From Phymorhynchus buccinoides (Eukaryota > Mollusca > Gastropoda > Neogastropoda > Raphitomidae): a stretch of DNA of 64,000 nt. Within the stretch, counting starts at the first letter, position 1; each line of letters opens with the position of its first letter. The DNA lies in NCBI GenBank assembly GCA_017654935.2, contig CM065711.1, positions 30,775,536 through 30,839,535 of the forward strand, given 5' to 3'. Made by a program: the position numbers and the translations under genes. Below the pieces are notes generated by a model. The model was not told where the DNA came from. It searched no databases and was given only the letters and a program-made list of their open reading frames with translations. Below are positions 36,561-48,352 of this stretch, piece by piece.

Positions 36561-36767
36561 GTCCGTGCGCTTGGGGGGGGGAGGGTGCTCCCCCCCCCCC
36601 CCTCCTCCCCCCAAGCTGGGACTGGTCTGCCAACTCCCAGCGCCCATGCGCAAGAGGAGAAACCAGCACCTATTCTCTTGAGGAAACTTAACAAGGTTGA
36701 CGGGTAGGCCGAGACTGCTGTGAGGCGCTTCTATCGGCGACAGTGGGACTCAGTGTTCACCTTCAAC

Positions 36768-36938
36768 TTCCAGAGAGATCCTACGGCGCCTCAGGGAGAA
36801 GCTCACGGACAAGGCCAGGCTGTCGAAAATTGTTAAGGCGGCGACGTTACCTCCCTGCAGGAACTGTTTTGAGCGCAGAGCGCTGCAGCGCTTGAAGGCG
36901 ATGCAACGTGACCCCTGCCTCCTCCTGTCATTTTGACC
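36768..36938 (+). other. Exon-like GC-rich reading frame, unidentified
   Basis: A GC-rich island in AT-rich surroundings. After TTCCAG an open frame reads EILRRLREKLTDKARLSK, then TLPPCRNCFERRALQRLKAM and a stop at 36938. Charged and helical with a CxxC, unlike the simple repeats nearby. No family recognised; it could be an exon of a host gene or repeat-derived. Confidence 0.25.
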
Positions 36939-37375
36939 ACTCTCTTCATTTCCAACAATCAGAAAGAACACTTGCGATGCAATGTTAAATTAAAGAGGAA
37001 ATATCACATTCAGTTTCACTTTTATCAACATTACAATAATCTCTCTGACAATAGCGGACACTGGTTGTGTGCTTTAGGGTCTAAATACATTGCGTCAATC
37101 TTGGTTACAAAGGCAGGACTTCTAAACGGTACCCCTTCTAACACACCGAACCGACTCAAGCCGATGTAACCTCGGTTAAAAAACTAGGATAGCAACCCTT
37201 TCTTTAGAACCTAGGACCCCCACATTGCATGCACATAAGTAATTATGATCTAGGCCAAGTTCGAACGAATGTCATTGGACAAGGGTCAATGTCACTGGAT
37301 GCCAAAAATGCTGCCACACGGCCTGGTGATCTAGCATTTTCACACTCTAGTGTTGTTTTTTTTCTTACCCGATTA

Positions 37376-37452
37376 TGCACCTGCAATCGCACACGCACAC
37401 CGCACGCACACGCACAACGCACACGCAACACACACACACACACACACACCAC
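37376..37452. repeat. (CA)n microsatellite
   Basis: Imperfect CACACG then (CA)n. Confidence 0.93.
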
Positions 37453-37657
37453 ACATTACAATTAGCATTGCAACCCCATGTGCTGGCATGGACACACCAA
37501 CATTTGCATCTAGGATCCTATATCAAAGCCTCAACTTCATGTCAGGTTTCTGTTGTCCCCCTCTACACCCTCAAATGTAAATTCACTTTTCGTGCACAAA
37601 ACTCTAAAAACTATGCAACAGTTTCTTTAGGGTAATCATATATTTTTAAAAAAATTG

Positions 37658-37735
37658 GCGAGGGGCAGACTCGAACCCGCGACTACGGATTTGCGGGACG
37701 CCGCGTTCTACCTATTCGAGTATAAGGCTTCGTCA
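37658..37735 (-). repeat. tRNA-like SINE head
   Basis: On the - strand CGAATAGGTAGAACG (A-box-like) and GCGGGTTCGAGTCTGCCC (B-box GGTTCGAGTC). The arms do not fold into a full cloverleaf, so it is taken as a SINE head. GGTCCGAGAGGACGTAAA upstream (37815) recurs near 30293. Confidence 0.5.
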
Positions 37736-38159
37736 ACAAGTCAATGTAAAAATAGTCTTTCATAAGAGGAAGAAGGGAAAGCAGTAAGTCGACCATGTCC
37801 CATATTTGCATCAGGTCCGAGAGGACGTAAAATTCAATTTTCCATTCAGTTAAGTCGGACCAGAAGACGCAGCTTCGAAATAATCGTTCAATTGACACTC
37901 TTTTATGTGCAAATTTTTAATCCAACCTAGCGAAATAACATAGGGACGAAGCGCGTATCTCGACCCGCCATCACGAGCACAAAGTCTGACCTTTACGCGG
38001 TACTCGAGTTTTAGGGTACCCTCCTCAGATACTTAGCGATTATAGTATAGATTTTGTTACGCAGTTATTACAAAAATTTATGTTGTAGCGTTTTTATTTA
38101 CTAACTCCCTGAGCTATTATAAATTACAATTTCCAGGACCACCTTTTAACAAGAGGCAA

Positions 38160-38245
38160 ACTCCCCCCCCCCCCCCCCCCCCTTCATGCTCCCGGTACCG
38201 GCACATTTTGTGGATCAAACAAAAAACAAACATTGAGGGGGGGGG
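38160..38245. repeat. Poly-C and poly-G tracts
   Basis: C run at 38163-38182 and G run at 38236-38246. Confidence 0.9.
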
Positions 38246-38339
38246 AGATCTAAAGTACAAGATGGCCAATAGAATTTTAAAGTACAAATGAAACTATCAT
38301 GGATACAACTATAAAAAAAATTGTTTTAAAGTGCACGTG

Positions 38340-38405
38340 CCGAGAATCAGACCCGGAACCATTGGCATTACAGACAGACACTCTACCAATGAGCTATCGA
38401 GGCTT
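38340..38405 (-). repeat. Degenerate tRNA-like sequence
   Basis: On the - strand GCCTCGATAGCTCATTGGTA (A-box) and CCGGGTCTGATTCTCGGC (decayed B-box). Two of seven acceptor pairs fail and the T-loop lacks TTC, so it is a tRNA-derived repeat or pseudogene rather than a working tRNA. Confidence 0.5.
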
Positions 38406-38639
38406 TCAGTGTTGATGAGTTTCTTAACTCATGTTGCCTGTTGAATATTCTCTAACCCACTAATCTAAAATGTTATCTGTTTTTTATCTGTTTTACAGTG
38501 TTGTTTTAAGTAACTTAATTATTCAAATCATTATTGTTTGAAAGCTTGCATAGACATCTAATATGTGTGCACAGGTTTGAACAATGTACTATGCCTTCTA
38601 TTTCCCGAGAAAATGCCAACGTTAAAGGTTGGAGGCGAT

Positions 38640-38652
38640 TCCGACCACAATA

Positions 38653-38683
<31 letters not shown>

Positions 38684-38692
38684 CCACACAAC
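38640..38692. repeat. (CA)n microsatellite
   Basis: About 35 bp of CA between 38654 and 38692. Confidence 0.9.
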
Positions 38693-38899
38693 CGAACAAC
38701 TATCATACTAAAGACTCACTTCGTGTTAACTTCGTTAAAACGAGTGAGCCAAAAAGCCATATCAATCTTTAAAAATCAATTAAGGTCAAGAGACAATTTA
38801 CACTATATACCTTTAATCTTTATTTCCATCCAAAAGGTTAAAAACATGTAAACTCAGACTTATATAAAGTCTAATATACACATTTTAAAATCTTTTGCC

Positions 38900-41500
38900 T
38901 TGTCTGTTGGTATTGTGTCTGATTTGAGACGTGTTTTACATCCGAGTGCAATGCGTTATTTAGTGAGTGAGGATGCCTAGCTTTTATTTAAAATGTACAG
39001 AACCGCTGTGGGATAAGGGTAAGAAACATATCCTCCATGTTAAGATTAGCTTCCTGAAATAGATCCATGGAATATTGTATGACGTCTGTAGTTTTTATGC
39101 ATATTTGGGGTCTTTTAGTTTGTAATTTGAATACTAAAGAAAGGAATTTTGATATTAAACTGACCGAAATATTTATCTGTGCCAGTTTTAGCTGATACTA
39201 TTAGAAAGTGTGCACATGAGACTTTGTAAAGGGAGTCCAGCCTAATTCCTCTGTATATTGTTTTTGACTGCATAGCTGGGGACCCCATGTCTATGTTTAA
39301 GGCTTTGTTTCTATTGACTGTAGTGTTGAAATTGTGTTGAGTTAACGATGGAAGGCTTCCATTCTATAGTCAGTCGACTACGAACTAGAGCTCTTAACCG
39401 ATGCGTGAGGAATTTTCGGGTCTTTGCCCATCTCTCCTTTGATATTGTTTTAAGATGTGAGAGCTTTACGCTTTTTTAATAGTGCGTGTTATATGTTTGT
39501 TGCTATATAAGGTGGAGTTAAGTATACTCTGAATATGTTACTTTTGGAGCGGTGATGTTTAATGTTTCCTAAGATGTCGATTGTAGCTTGGTATTGTTCA
39601 ATATTTGAGAAGACCATGAATTCACACTTGTCCTAAAGATAGCGTGAACCATTGTCCATAGGTATGCTGCAATACTGTGGGTATTTGTTTGATTGGTCCT
39701 TTGTAACAGTTTTTTGAGATATTTGCTGTTTTAAGTAGCTCCATTTGTAGTTCCAAAAATTGCCAAATATCATCTGCATACATTGAACGGTTAGTGTTTT
39801 GGGGAACTGGTTTGAATATCGTGCACATTTGTTAACTTAACGTTGGACTATCATGCTGCCTTGGGGTAGCACGCCTGTCTAAGCTACGCTTCTGATAGGG
39901 ACTGCTCCACTTACTCTCATTTTCTGTTATGTTTAAAAGGTTTTGATGAAATTTAAAGTGTTGCCCTTATACCAAGCCTGCTAATTGTTGTAGTAGTTTC
40001 CCATGACAAGGCCGAGGTCCGACGCTCCTTGATGTCATAAAAGTTGCTAGACGGTTTTGGGCGACTAAAAAACGCTTTTCTGACATGTGAGCTAATTTAC
40101 TTACTCGTTCCATACCGCTTCTATGTTTGGGATCCTGCTTGAAAATTGGGGGTAAAATATTGTTTGTGTAAATATTATTATAATCGTGCTTTCACACGAT
40201 TCTTTCATTTTTCTTTTTTTTCCCAGAAGATTGGTGAGGGATGATGAGCGGTAACTCTTGGGAGCCCCTCGATTTATTTGAGTTTGTCTTTGTTTTCTTT
40301 TCAAGTTGTTTCTCAACTCGTCTCATGGCTTCCGAGTACAGTATGAAAGATTATCCGCGGATACGGTTTGCCTTTAATCAGAGCTGGTACTGTGGGCATC
40401 CCAAGTACAGTTGCCGAATGGTTGCCCCCACAGTTTATGCACTTAGCTGTTGAGCCCACCACTGTTTGTTGTCTGGCATTCCAGACGCATGTCCGCTCTG
40501 GCACAGCCTACGTAAGTTTCTTTTCTACATGACACTGTGTTGACTGTGCCCCAAAGCGGGCGCTCTTCCTACATCTTCCCCGGTGCCAACAAATGTGGCA
40601 CGCGAACTCTTCAGCATTGATTTTAACTACGGTTGAGATTGGTCTGTGAAACACGATTTTGATGGTCTCCAGTCAGATCAGTTCCTGAGCCGAGATTGCG
40701 TCTTTGCTCAGAATATGCGGAGCCTTTTCACTGATGTTTCTTATACGGCTATCCCTTCATGCCTCCCTCTTGGTGGAGATGAGTATTGTTGCACTTCTGT
40801 ATCTGCATTCTGCAATCGTGGTACGCTGTCAGTAACCATATTCTGGCATATACACAGACGGACTTGATTGGGATTTCGGCAATCTTTTTTTATTAACTAA
40901 TGTTTTTCTTGGTCTCTGGCCCGCACCTATTAACCACGGTTGTTGGACGAGGTCTCTGCTCAGATAGAACCTAATAGTCCTGCTTCCTTACTTGTTTCTG
41001 GAAGTAGGTCCTAGGCTCGGGAAAGTGGCTGGGCTGGCCGAAGTCTCTAGCACCACTGGTGTTTTTTGAAAAGTTGGAGGTGGTCAGTTCTTTTGGGTGA
41101 CTTTCTGGTTGACTTTGTTTCTGTTGATTTTTGTTCGTTTGTGTTAGGGTTCTTCGGAGTTTCGCCCGGGGCTCGAATGTTCAGGTTGTGCTTCTGCACT
41201 AGGGCCTGAGCTATTGGGTGATTGTTCGGAGGGGGAGTTAAGAGGGATGTTTGTTCTGTTCCTCCACGTTCTTCACTTCCCTCCCTGCTCCTTTTTTTCT
41301 TCTGGGATTGTTTTTTGGGGGGTCAAGGGACCCTCTTCCAGGGGGGTCACCAGACCCGTTGAACTCTTGTGCGTTTTCGTTTTCTGATGGTGCCGAAGGT
41401 GTCCTCCCACATGATGAAAGAAGACGATGCCCCTCACTTATTGGGCAAATCGCAATAGGCATTCGTCCGCATAAACGGCTCAAAATCTGATTAGCCATTC
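38900..41500 (-). pseudogene. Decayed Jockey-group LINE
   Basis: Read on the - strand from right to left. A gag-like ORF1 remnant (41498-41238, with Pro- and Lys-rich segments) is followed by a zinc-knuckle region with KCINCGGNHSA near 40430-40400, as in Jockey/I ORF1. Then comes a reverse transcriptase remnant with YADDI near 39770, and an RT-distal block reading GVPSYAVKNNIQR near 39290-39240, typical after the Jockey RT. All frames are broken and only about 0.6 kb separates the knuckle from YADD, so the endonuclease and most of the RT are deleted. Confidence 0.7.
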
Positions 41501-41667
41501 ACTGGACGTCCATTCGGGCTTTCTTTCTTTTGGATCGTTCTAGCTTTTCAGGGGCTTCATTTGGGTGTTACTCCAGTGGATAGGGTTCCCCTCCGCCTGC
41601 TGACTTCGTTGCGCTCGATCATGGCTCAAAGGCCTACACTTAGACAAATTGAAAGATATAAAGTTTG

Positions 41668-41671
41668 TAAT

Positions 41672-41714
<43 letters not shown>

Positions 41715-42185
41715 CTTGTGCTTGCGTGCGTGTGCGTGTGTGTGTGCGTGTGGCGTTGTGTGTGTTTCCGGCGTGCGCGCGTGTGCGAACGTGGTGTGGC
41801 GCGCGAACGTGGTGGTGTCACGTAAGTGTGTTGTACGCGCATGTGCGTTCGCGCGAATTGTGTGTTGTTGTATCGGTGTATGTGGTGTGTGTTTGATGTG
41901 TGTTTTTCTCGTGTGTGTGTGTGTGTGTGTGGTGTGTTGTGTGTGTGTGTGGTGTGTGGTGTGGTGTGTGTGTGTGTGTGTGTGTGCGTGCGTGCGTGCT
42001 GCGTTGTGTTGGTGTCTCTCTCTCTGTCGTCAGTCTCTCTCTCTTTCTCTCTCTCTCTCTCCTCTCTCTCTCTCGTCTCTCTCTCTCTGCTCTCTCTTCT
42101 CCCTCTCTCTCTCTCTTCTCTCTCTGGGTAATGTGTGTGCGCGTGTGCGTGTGCGTGTGTGCGAGTTCCCAGTGTGTGTGTGTAT
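41668..42185. repeat. (GT)n and (TC)n microsatellite block
   Basis: (GT)n at 41671-41712, 41910-41995 and 42129-42182; (TC)n at 42017-42125. Long Cys/Val and Thr/His frames here are artefacts. Confidence 0.95.
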
Positions 42186-42344
42186 TGTTTCGGGGGGGTG
42201 TTGGCCCCCCCCCTTTCCAAATACACTTTCTTGCTATAGACGCTGATCGTCTGCTGCCGTTACTGATGCGCATACAAAGAATTGATTAGGCCTCAGCATT
42301 CCCGCCTTCAGCTGGGAAATCTTTGTCATAATTAATTTCTATAG

Positions 42345-42480
42345 AGAAAAATGGAAGTAGAATAGACCAATATACAGAAAGATAATAGATAACAAAGAAA
42401 AGGCATATCGAGTCAAGAGAGTATCAATTATTAGAGGACTTACTTGCACAGAGCTTCAGGTGGCAGAGGAACTAGTGTTC
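42345..42480 (+). repeat. Dispersed repeat with coding-like core (partial copy)
   Basis: AGAAAGATAATAGATAACAA, GCATATCGAGTCAAGAG and GAGCTTCAGGTGGCAGAGG correspond in order to the 3' half of 25448-25790. Confidence 0.6.
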
Positions 42481-42615
42481 TGAAAGTCCCATTCAATTTA
42501 AATGTATCTGGGCCCAAAGAATATTCGAAGAAGAAAGAAGAAATAAAATAGAAGAAGAACACTTGGTCAACGGGCGGGTGGTGTGTTGTATAATTCCTCT
42601 ATATTTCTTCTCTCT

Positions 42616-43110
42616 TTGTGTGTGTGTGTGTGGTTTTTTTCTGTGTGAGTGTGTTGTGTGTGTGTGTGTGTGTGTGCGTGTGCGTGTGCGTGTGCGTGCG
42701 TGCGTGCGCTCGCCGCGCGTATGTTGTGTGCAATAGGGCATTTGCCGCGTGTCGGCGACCTTGAATTTAGAGAGTTGGATTAGAAAAGTCAGCGTAACTC
42801 GGGCAGAACGATTGCGGGCAAATTAGTAGTAGTCTACCATAGAGAACGAACACTCGTTGCAAATGCACTATTCTTGTGTGTGTGGTGTGTGTGTGTGTGT
42901 GTGTGTGTGCATGTGCGCGCCTTGAGTGTGTCTGTGTGTGTACATGCGTGCGTGCGAGCGCGTGGGGTTGGGCCACCCCCCCCCCCGTTTGTGGGAGTGT
43001 GTGTGTGTGTGTGGCGTGTGCCCGTTTGTGTGCGTGCCTCTATGTGTGTGAGTGTGAGTGCGTGTCCGTGCGCCTCTGTGTATGAGTATGTGCGCGCGCA
43101 CGCCGCACGG
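42616..43110. repeat. (GT)n microsatellite block
   Basis: Runs at 42616-42634, 42650-42720, 42874-42960 and 42995-43100 with a short poly-C at 42976-42986. Confidence 0.93.
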
Positions 43111-43262
43111 CAATCATATGTGTGGTGCGTGCGTGGAGGTTACCGTTGCAGAGTGGTCATGTGCAGGGGGTGGTCATCAAAAAGCCTAAATTTACAAAGA
43201 GTGATCACTTCGCATCCTACCAACCTGCAAGAAGAAGCCAACGTCTCAAGTCCCTCCTGGTG

Positions 43263-43500
43263 TTAAACCCTTTCAACGCTAGATATCTAGGTCAAAGTTA
43301 CCATTAAAACTTACCCGGGTTGAAAATATTTCGTGTCGCAATATTGGGGATTCCTCTGTGACATGCCATGAAATAGGGATTATCCTTACCTCCCAAAATA
43401 GGAACATACGGTCACTGCTCCCAGACCCTCTTTGATTGCTTTCTGACATGGGTGTCAATCATTGTGGGGCCACGAGGCGACAGTAGCGATGAAAGGGCTA
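43263..43500. mobile_element. piggyBac-like MITE
   Basis: TTAA at 43263, then CCCTTTCAACGCTA at 43268. The right end GTAGCGATGAAAGGG ends at 43497, giving inverted ends that agree at 13 of 14 positions. About 230 bp, non-coding. Confidence 0.75.
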
Positions 43501-43518
43501 CATTAATTAATTAATCTT

Positions 43519-44000
43519 AAGTATGGTACAGAGTCAGTGGTTCACAACTGGAGTGTAGGTGAAAGGGTGGAGGTACCAAAAAAACCTGGCTTCAGTCAGC
43601 TGCGGAAAGTATAGTGCGAACTCTTTGTATATTCAGGCTTTTTGGTCTCACTGTGTCTCGCTGAAGGCTCACCATAAAGACTGGCGCATAGTTGATGAGT
43701 GCTAACTGAGTATGGTAACAGAGTCGAGTGAGTGATGTTCACAATGACCCCCACCTGTAGTGTGGTGAAATGAGTAAGTGCTAAGTATGTACAGAGGCAG
43801 TGAGTGAGTTCACAATGATCCCCCCCTGAGTGTAGGTTAAAGGCTGAGATTAAAAAACAAAAACTACAAAACACCGGCAATGATCCCACCTGTAGTTGTG
43901 GTGAAGGGTGGTTAGTCGTTTCAGTCAGCTGCGGATTGCGAACTCTTTGTATATTCAAGGTTGTTGGTGTCACTGTCCTCTCAGGCTCAGTACCATAATG
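43519..44000. repeat. Degenerate tandem repeat
   Basis: TCAGTCAGCTGCGGA...CGAACTCTTTGTATATTCA occurs at about 43595 and 43915. GTA(T)GG-ACAGAG-CAGTG...TTCACAA units start near 43519, 43711 and 43788. Confidence 0.8.
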
Positions 44001-44009
44001 ACCTTCCAA

Positions 44010-45200
44010 GACGCTAGGTCATTTTTCTAAGATCGGCTGTCCACACCACACAAATTTGTGTTATCACAATCGCCTTTAATTACTTGATTCTACCAAGTCA
44101 TTTGCTTTCTTCTGCGCGTATTATTTAGGATATTTTCCACGTCTTTCACGTAACTTAGTTACATTTACCACATGTGGGTGGGTTTGTTAAGGGATAGGAG
44201 GGTTGCGGGGGGTGGGGGGGGCGCCTAGCTTGTACAATGCAATTTTCGCGAGCATCGAAGTTGAACAAAAGGGTGAATCATCTTTTTCTAATTAACTCCC
44301 GCTCTTCCCCACCAAGTTGATTAAACGTACCAATCACCTTTTCTGTTTAAAGCGTGTTATGACGTTTTCGTCGAAATCGCACGTTTTAGGGTATAGGAAT
44401 TATTTAATTTTGTTGCTATGAAAATGGAACTACAGGCCCTATTGTCCTGATTTTCCCAAAGGCATTGTTTGTGTATGAAACAAACCCAAAGTCCTGCTTT
44501 CTAGTTTTTTGTCAATGTTCACAGATAACATACAGTCCGGGTGTAAAATGGACGGTTCAGTAATACGCACCTCCCTGAAGCAATATATTACTATATTGGA
44601 CTACACAAAGGCTTTTTTTTAAAATGGCAATTCAGTGGTTTTAGTTAAAAGCACATAAACTAGAAACATGGTTTCCTGATCAGTCACATGAGTCTACATT
44701 TTGACTTGAAAATTGTCGATTGGTTGGGTCAGCATACAAGGGGGTATCACTTAAATCAATGGCCACTAACTCAAAGTCCAATGAGTTAGTTTTCTGGGAA
44801 CAACCAGAACGTGTTCAGTGGTCCCTAAGGTACATTGTTGATCCACTTAGGTTAAGTCCTGTTGGGTGCATGGTGCCATGGTTCTGCCTTGCCAATACTA
44901 AGCAGGCGTGGGTCCGAACAGGTGGAACAAACAAAGCTCATGTCTCAAAAAGAATGTGCCAATGTCGCCTTTATGACCCTCCACCCACACAGTTTCTTTT
45001 CATTTCATGAGCTTTGGTAAATTAATCCTTCTTGGATGTCACCGATTGTGCCATTTCACTAACATGGCTTTTTTATCTTGGTTACAGTCTCCCTACAGTA
45101 CTGTGTGGGCCAATACTAAGGTGAGAGTGTACAGTGAATGTTGTTTCACGGCAACGCAAATCCAGTTACAGCTTAAAATTATTTGTGGGGGAACTGCGAC
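44010..45200. other. Intergenic, no gene recognised
   Basis: A 96-codon frame at 44720-45010 has no recognised domain. Otherwise AT-rich with no clear features except a short G-rich stretch near 44206-44222. Confidence 0.45.
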
Positions 45201-45214
45201 TTTCATCACCTGAG

Positions 45215-45545
45215 GAGCCCCCAGTGTAATACCGCGGGGGGGGGGTCTTTGTATAAATATATCCCCCCACCTTTCGTGAAGTTCTGCGCTTGTAACTTCC
45301 TCTAATTCGTCACTCTCTTGACTCGCCTTTTCCCCATGCTTGCTGTCATCTCCTATCTTTTCTAACCTTACCGGTCCATTCTCCTGCCCTTTGTTCAAAA
45401 AACGCTTTCCAAAAGATTTCCTCGCAGTCGAAGTCAGACATGCTGGCCTACTATTTCTTAGTTAGGCGCTTAACGCAGCATGACGCATCTGCGCTCTAAT
45501 AATTGCAGGAAACTGTTAGCGATCGAAGAAGAAGAAAACTGAGGC
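45215..45545 (-). repeat. Dispersed repeat with coding-like core (inverted copy)
   Basis: Reverse-complement copy of the family at 25448. On the - strand it begins ATG (near 45441) and reads MSDFDCEEIFWKAFFEQR; after a one-base frame change it continues as QENGPVRLEKIGDDSKHGEK, then SELEEVTSAELHERWGD-like acidic sequence. This is the best-preserved coding copy. Confidence 0.75.
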
Positions 45546-45618
45546 ATCAGTGTGGCAGCTAAGGATTGGTTAGCCGTTAGGAACTTTTCAAGCATCCTTT
45601 GCCCTCAAGTGGTTTTGT

Positions 45619-45645
45619 TCGAGAGAGAGAGAGAGAGAGAGAGAG

Positions 45646-45676
<31 letters not shown>

Positions 45677-46062
45677 GAGGAGAGAGATAGAGGAGCGAGA
45701 AGAGAGAGATATCAGACAAGACACACAGAGAGGTGGAGAGACTCAGAGCTCAGAGAGAGGCAGAGAGAGGAGAGAGAGAGAGAGAGGAGAGAGAGAGATA
45801 GAGAGAGAGAGAGAGATAAGAGAGACGAGAAGAGAAAGAGAGAGAGAGAGTAGAGAGAGAGAGAGGTGTCGAGATTACAGAGATAGAGAGAGCGATGATA
45901 TTCCTAGGAGAGAGAGAGAGTAGAAAAAAAGAGATATAGGAGGAAGAGAAAGATATAGAGATTAAGACAGACTTGGGGGAGAGAGGCAGAAGAGACTCAG
46001 AGAGAGAGACAGAGTGACGATAGGGGAGAAGAGAGAAGAGAGAGAGAGAGAAGAGAGGGGGG
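45619..46062. repeat. (AG)n microsatellite
   Basis: About 440 bp of imperfect AG repeats. Arg/Glu frames are artefacts. Confidence 0.95.
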
Positions 46063-46069
46063 CTCTGGT

Positions 46070-46770
46070 CCTTAACAATCGAGTTCACACAAATTATTAT
46101 ATAAAACAACAACATAAATCCCCCCATCTGTCATAAATAGCTATCAACAATAATTAGTACCACTTTTTCACAATGCATAAAACGATACCTGTATTTTTCG
46201 GACCCTATAAGGCGATACTTCCCCAGACTCAGATAACCCCTCTCCCATTAATATGGCTGATAAAAAATTTAATCAAAAAGAATAATAAAAAAGGAAGAAA
46301 TTAAAGATTACAACAAATGTCTGAAATTATGTAAAGTAACATGTAGGTGTATTTGGGTGGGAGAGTATAGAGCGAACAGGAAATAAGGGTATTGTGTATT
46401 GTATGCTGTGTCTGCATGGGGGAGGGAGGGGGTGCGTAGACAATGACGATTAACAGGTATGAGAGGCAACCAAGAACAATATGAACAATGTGCGGAGTCG
46501 ACTTGAAACAAGATGATCTACTTTCCTCACACAACGCGCAAAAAAATTAAAAAACCTACTTCTATGTGTACTCCCCGGGGTCAATGTTCTGTAATTGTTC
46601 TTGGTTCCTACTCAGAGTCAAAAAAAAAAGTAAACGAAAAAAAAAAGCCGTTGAGGATTTCCGACAAGCCACTGCTTGTCTTTCTCACCCATACTGCTGC
46701 AGGTTTGATGGTGGGGCTGTGGGTTTGTCCACTGAGTTGTTTTCATTTGCTGTTCCAAAGATATAAATAA
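46070..46770. other. Intergenic, nothing recognised
   Basis: AT-rich; no supported gene. Confidence 0.5.
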
Positions 46771-46799
46771 ATAAAAAGGTTATACGTCAAGTCAATGTC

Positions 46800-47220
46800 C
46801 AACGAACGGCAAATGGTTTGCGTGGATCTCTTCTCCACACAAAATTTGAGCGATCTGACAACCCCATTCGAAGATGTCCTTGTACAGTCCAAAGGATAAC
46901 AAATTACCCTCAGATTTCGGCTCCAGCGATCGTTTTTACCTTGACCTTGATCGGTATGCCATCATCAGAACGGGCAATAAGCCAAACACCTTCATCCAGT
47001 TTCAACATCCTAGTCGGATCGGTGGCCTTAGATATGGCTAAAAATAGATTTTCGGTTTTCCAAGGTCGTACGCCCCAAGGTCAGGTCAAGAACGCAAAAT
47101 GGTTTTGCGCTGTATCTTCTTCTATTAAGGTGGCACACCTCCCACACAAATTTGAAGCGATTCTGCCAACCCATTCGAAAGATATCCTTGGGGCAGACAG
47201 AGAGAAAACAACATACAAAC
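46800..47220 (+). repeat. Direct repeat of a dispersed family
   Basis: CCACACAAAATTTGAGCGATCTG..CCATTCGAAGATGTCCTTG near 46836 recurs as CCACACAAATTTGAAGCGATTCTG..CCATTCGAAAGATATCCTTG near 47144. A 178-codon frame runs across both; it is treated as non-coding. Confidence 0.6.
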
Positions 47221-47403
47221 AAAAAAACCACAAAAATACAAACCAGCCCATCGCAATAGTCCTATCACCTATGGTTGACGGACAAAAAAACCATCCATAC
47301 TTTTCCGAGTCGCCAGTTCACAAGAAGAAAAGTAAAAGAGGTCCATTGAAATAAGGGGAAGGAAAAACCAAAAGCCTTGAACAGAGACCTAAGGGTATGA
47401 CAT

Positions 47404-47431
47404 GCCCCCCCCACCCCCCCCCCCCCCCCCA
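47404..47431. repeat. Poly-C tract
   Basis: C run with one A. Confidence 0.9.
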
Positions 47432-47455
47432 CTACTTTCCCACCATCAATTTCCT

Positions 47456-47790
47456 ACTTCTTCTTCGCTGCGTTCCCAGGCCATATGGTCATAATGGGTA
47501 AGGTACGTATGTGGTCCGGTTTTCAATTTTCACTGGTCTTTCTGCTGCGTACAGCCGACACATTCCGTTTTTCAGGGGAGTTCAAAGGAGAAAAATTATT
47601 TGAAAGATTTGTTTTTGAAAGGCAGGGCCAACAAGTTCAGAAAGATAGTAGATGATATAAAGTAAAGGGAAAAAGCAGAGTTCAAAGAGGGTGGCAGATT
47701 AAGAGGAAGTTACAAGCACAAAACTTCCAAAAAGGTGGGGGAACTAATTGTAAAAAAAAAAGACCCCCCGGTTATCCCCACAGGAGAGCC
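47456..47790 (+). repeat. Dispersed repeat with coding-like core (copy 3)
   Basis: CTTCTTCTTCGCTGCGTTCCCAGG-like start and ACCCCCCGGTTATCCCCAC end. Same orientation and order as 25448-25790. Confidence 0.8.
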
Positions 47791-47959
47791 CTCATTTACA
47801 ATTCATTACTGAACATTAATCAGACTGTAAACGCATATTTAGTTACATGACTGAGTAAACATATCTTGCTACAAACTAGCGCAAAACATTAAAAATAAAA
47901 TGAAGATATGAAGGCATGAGGGTAGGATAATAAAAAAAAAGCCTTGTTAGCTTATTCTT

Positions 47960-48000
47960 TAACCCTCAATAAAGATCATTTTGACTTGATTTGACTTGAC
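47960..48000 (+). repeat. Retroposon 3' end with (TTGAC)n tail
   Basis: CTCAATAAAGATCATTTTGAC then TTGATTTGACTTGAC. Second copy of the end at 31672-31745. Confidence 0.7.
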
Positions 48001-48047
48001 TAATATATATATAAATAAAACATGTATGTATCATAGCATTTTAAAAA

Positions 48048-48168
48048 AGCACCCCACACACAGCGCACACACGCCACCACACACACATATATGCACACAC
48101 ACATATAACAACACACACAGCAGGTGCGCATACATACATGCACCCCCACACAAGCACACACACTTAGC
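48048..48168. repeat. Imperfect (CA)n
   Basis: CA-rich with interruptions; no gene. Confidence 0.88.
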
Positions 48169-48352
48169 AACATTGCACATCACAAAAACATACAATTTGT
48201 CGATGGATTTGAACACATACTGACATAGCTAATGTGCTCTCTAACAATACAGTTGGCAGTCACATACATTTCAAACATAATTTATACTGATGTCATCTGA
48301 CAATAATAGCTAATCAATTGATCTGCTAATTCGGTAACAATAATCGATTCGG

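Noticed and set aside
38340..38405. Functional tRNA gene
   Set aside because: Acceptor mismatches and a damaged T-loop; it fits a tRNA-derived repeat.
41540..42226. 228-codon frame on the - strand
   Set aside because: Made of GT and TC microsatellites.
46818..47354. 178-codon frame as a gene
   Set aside because: It spans two copies of a dispersed non-coding repeat, and the two halves do not encode alike peptides in the same frame.
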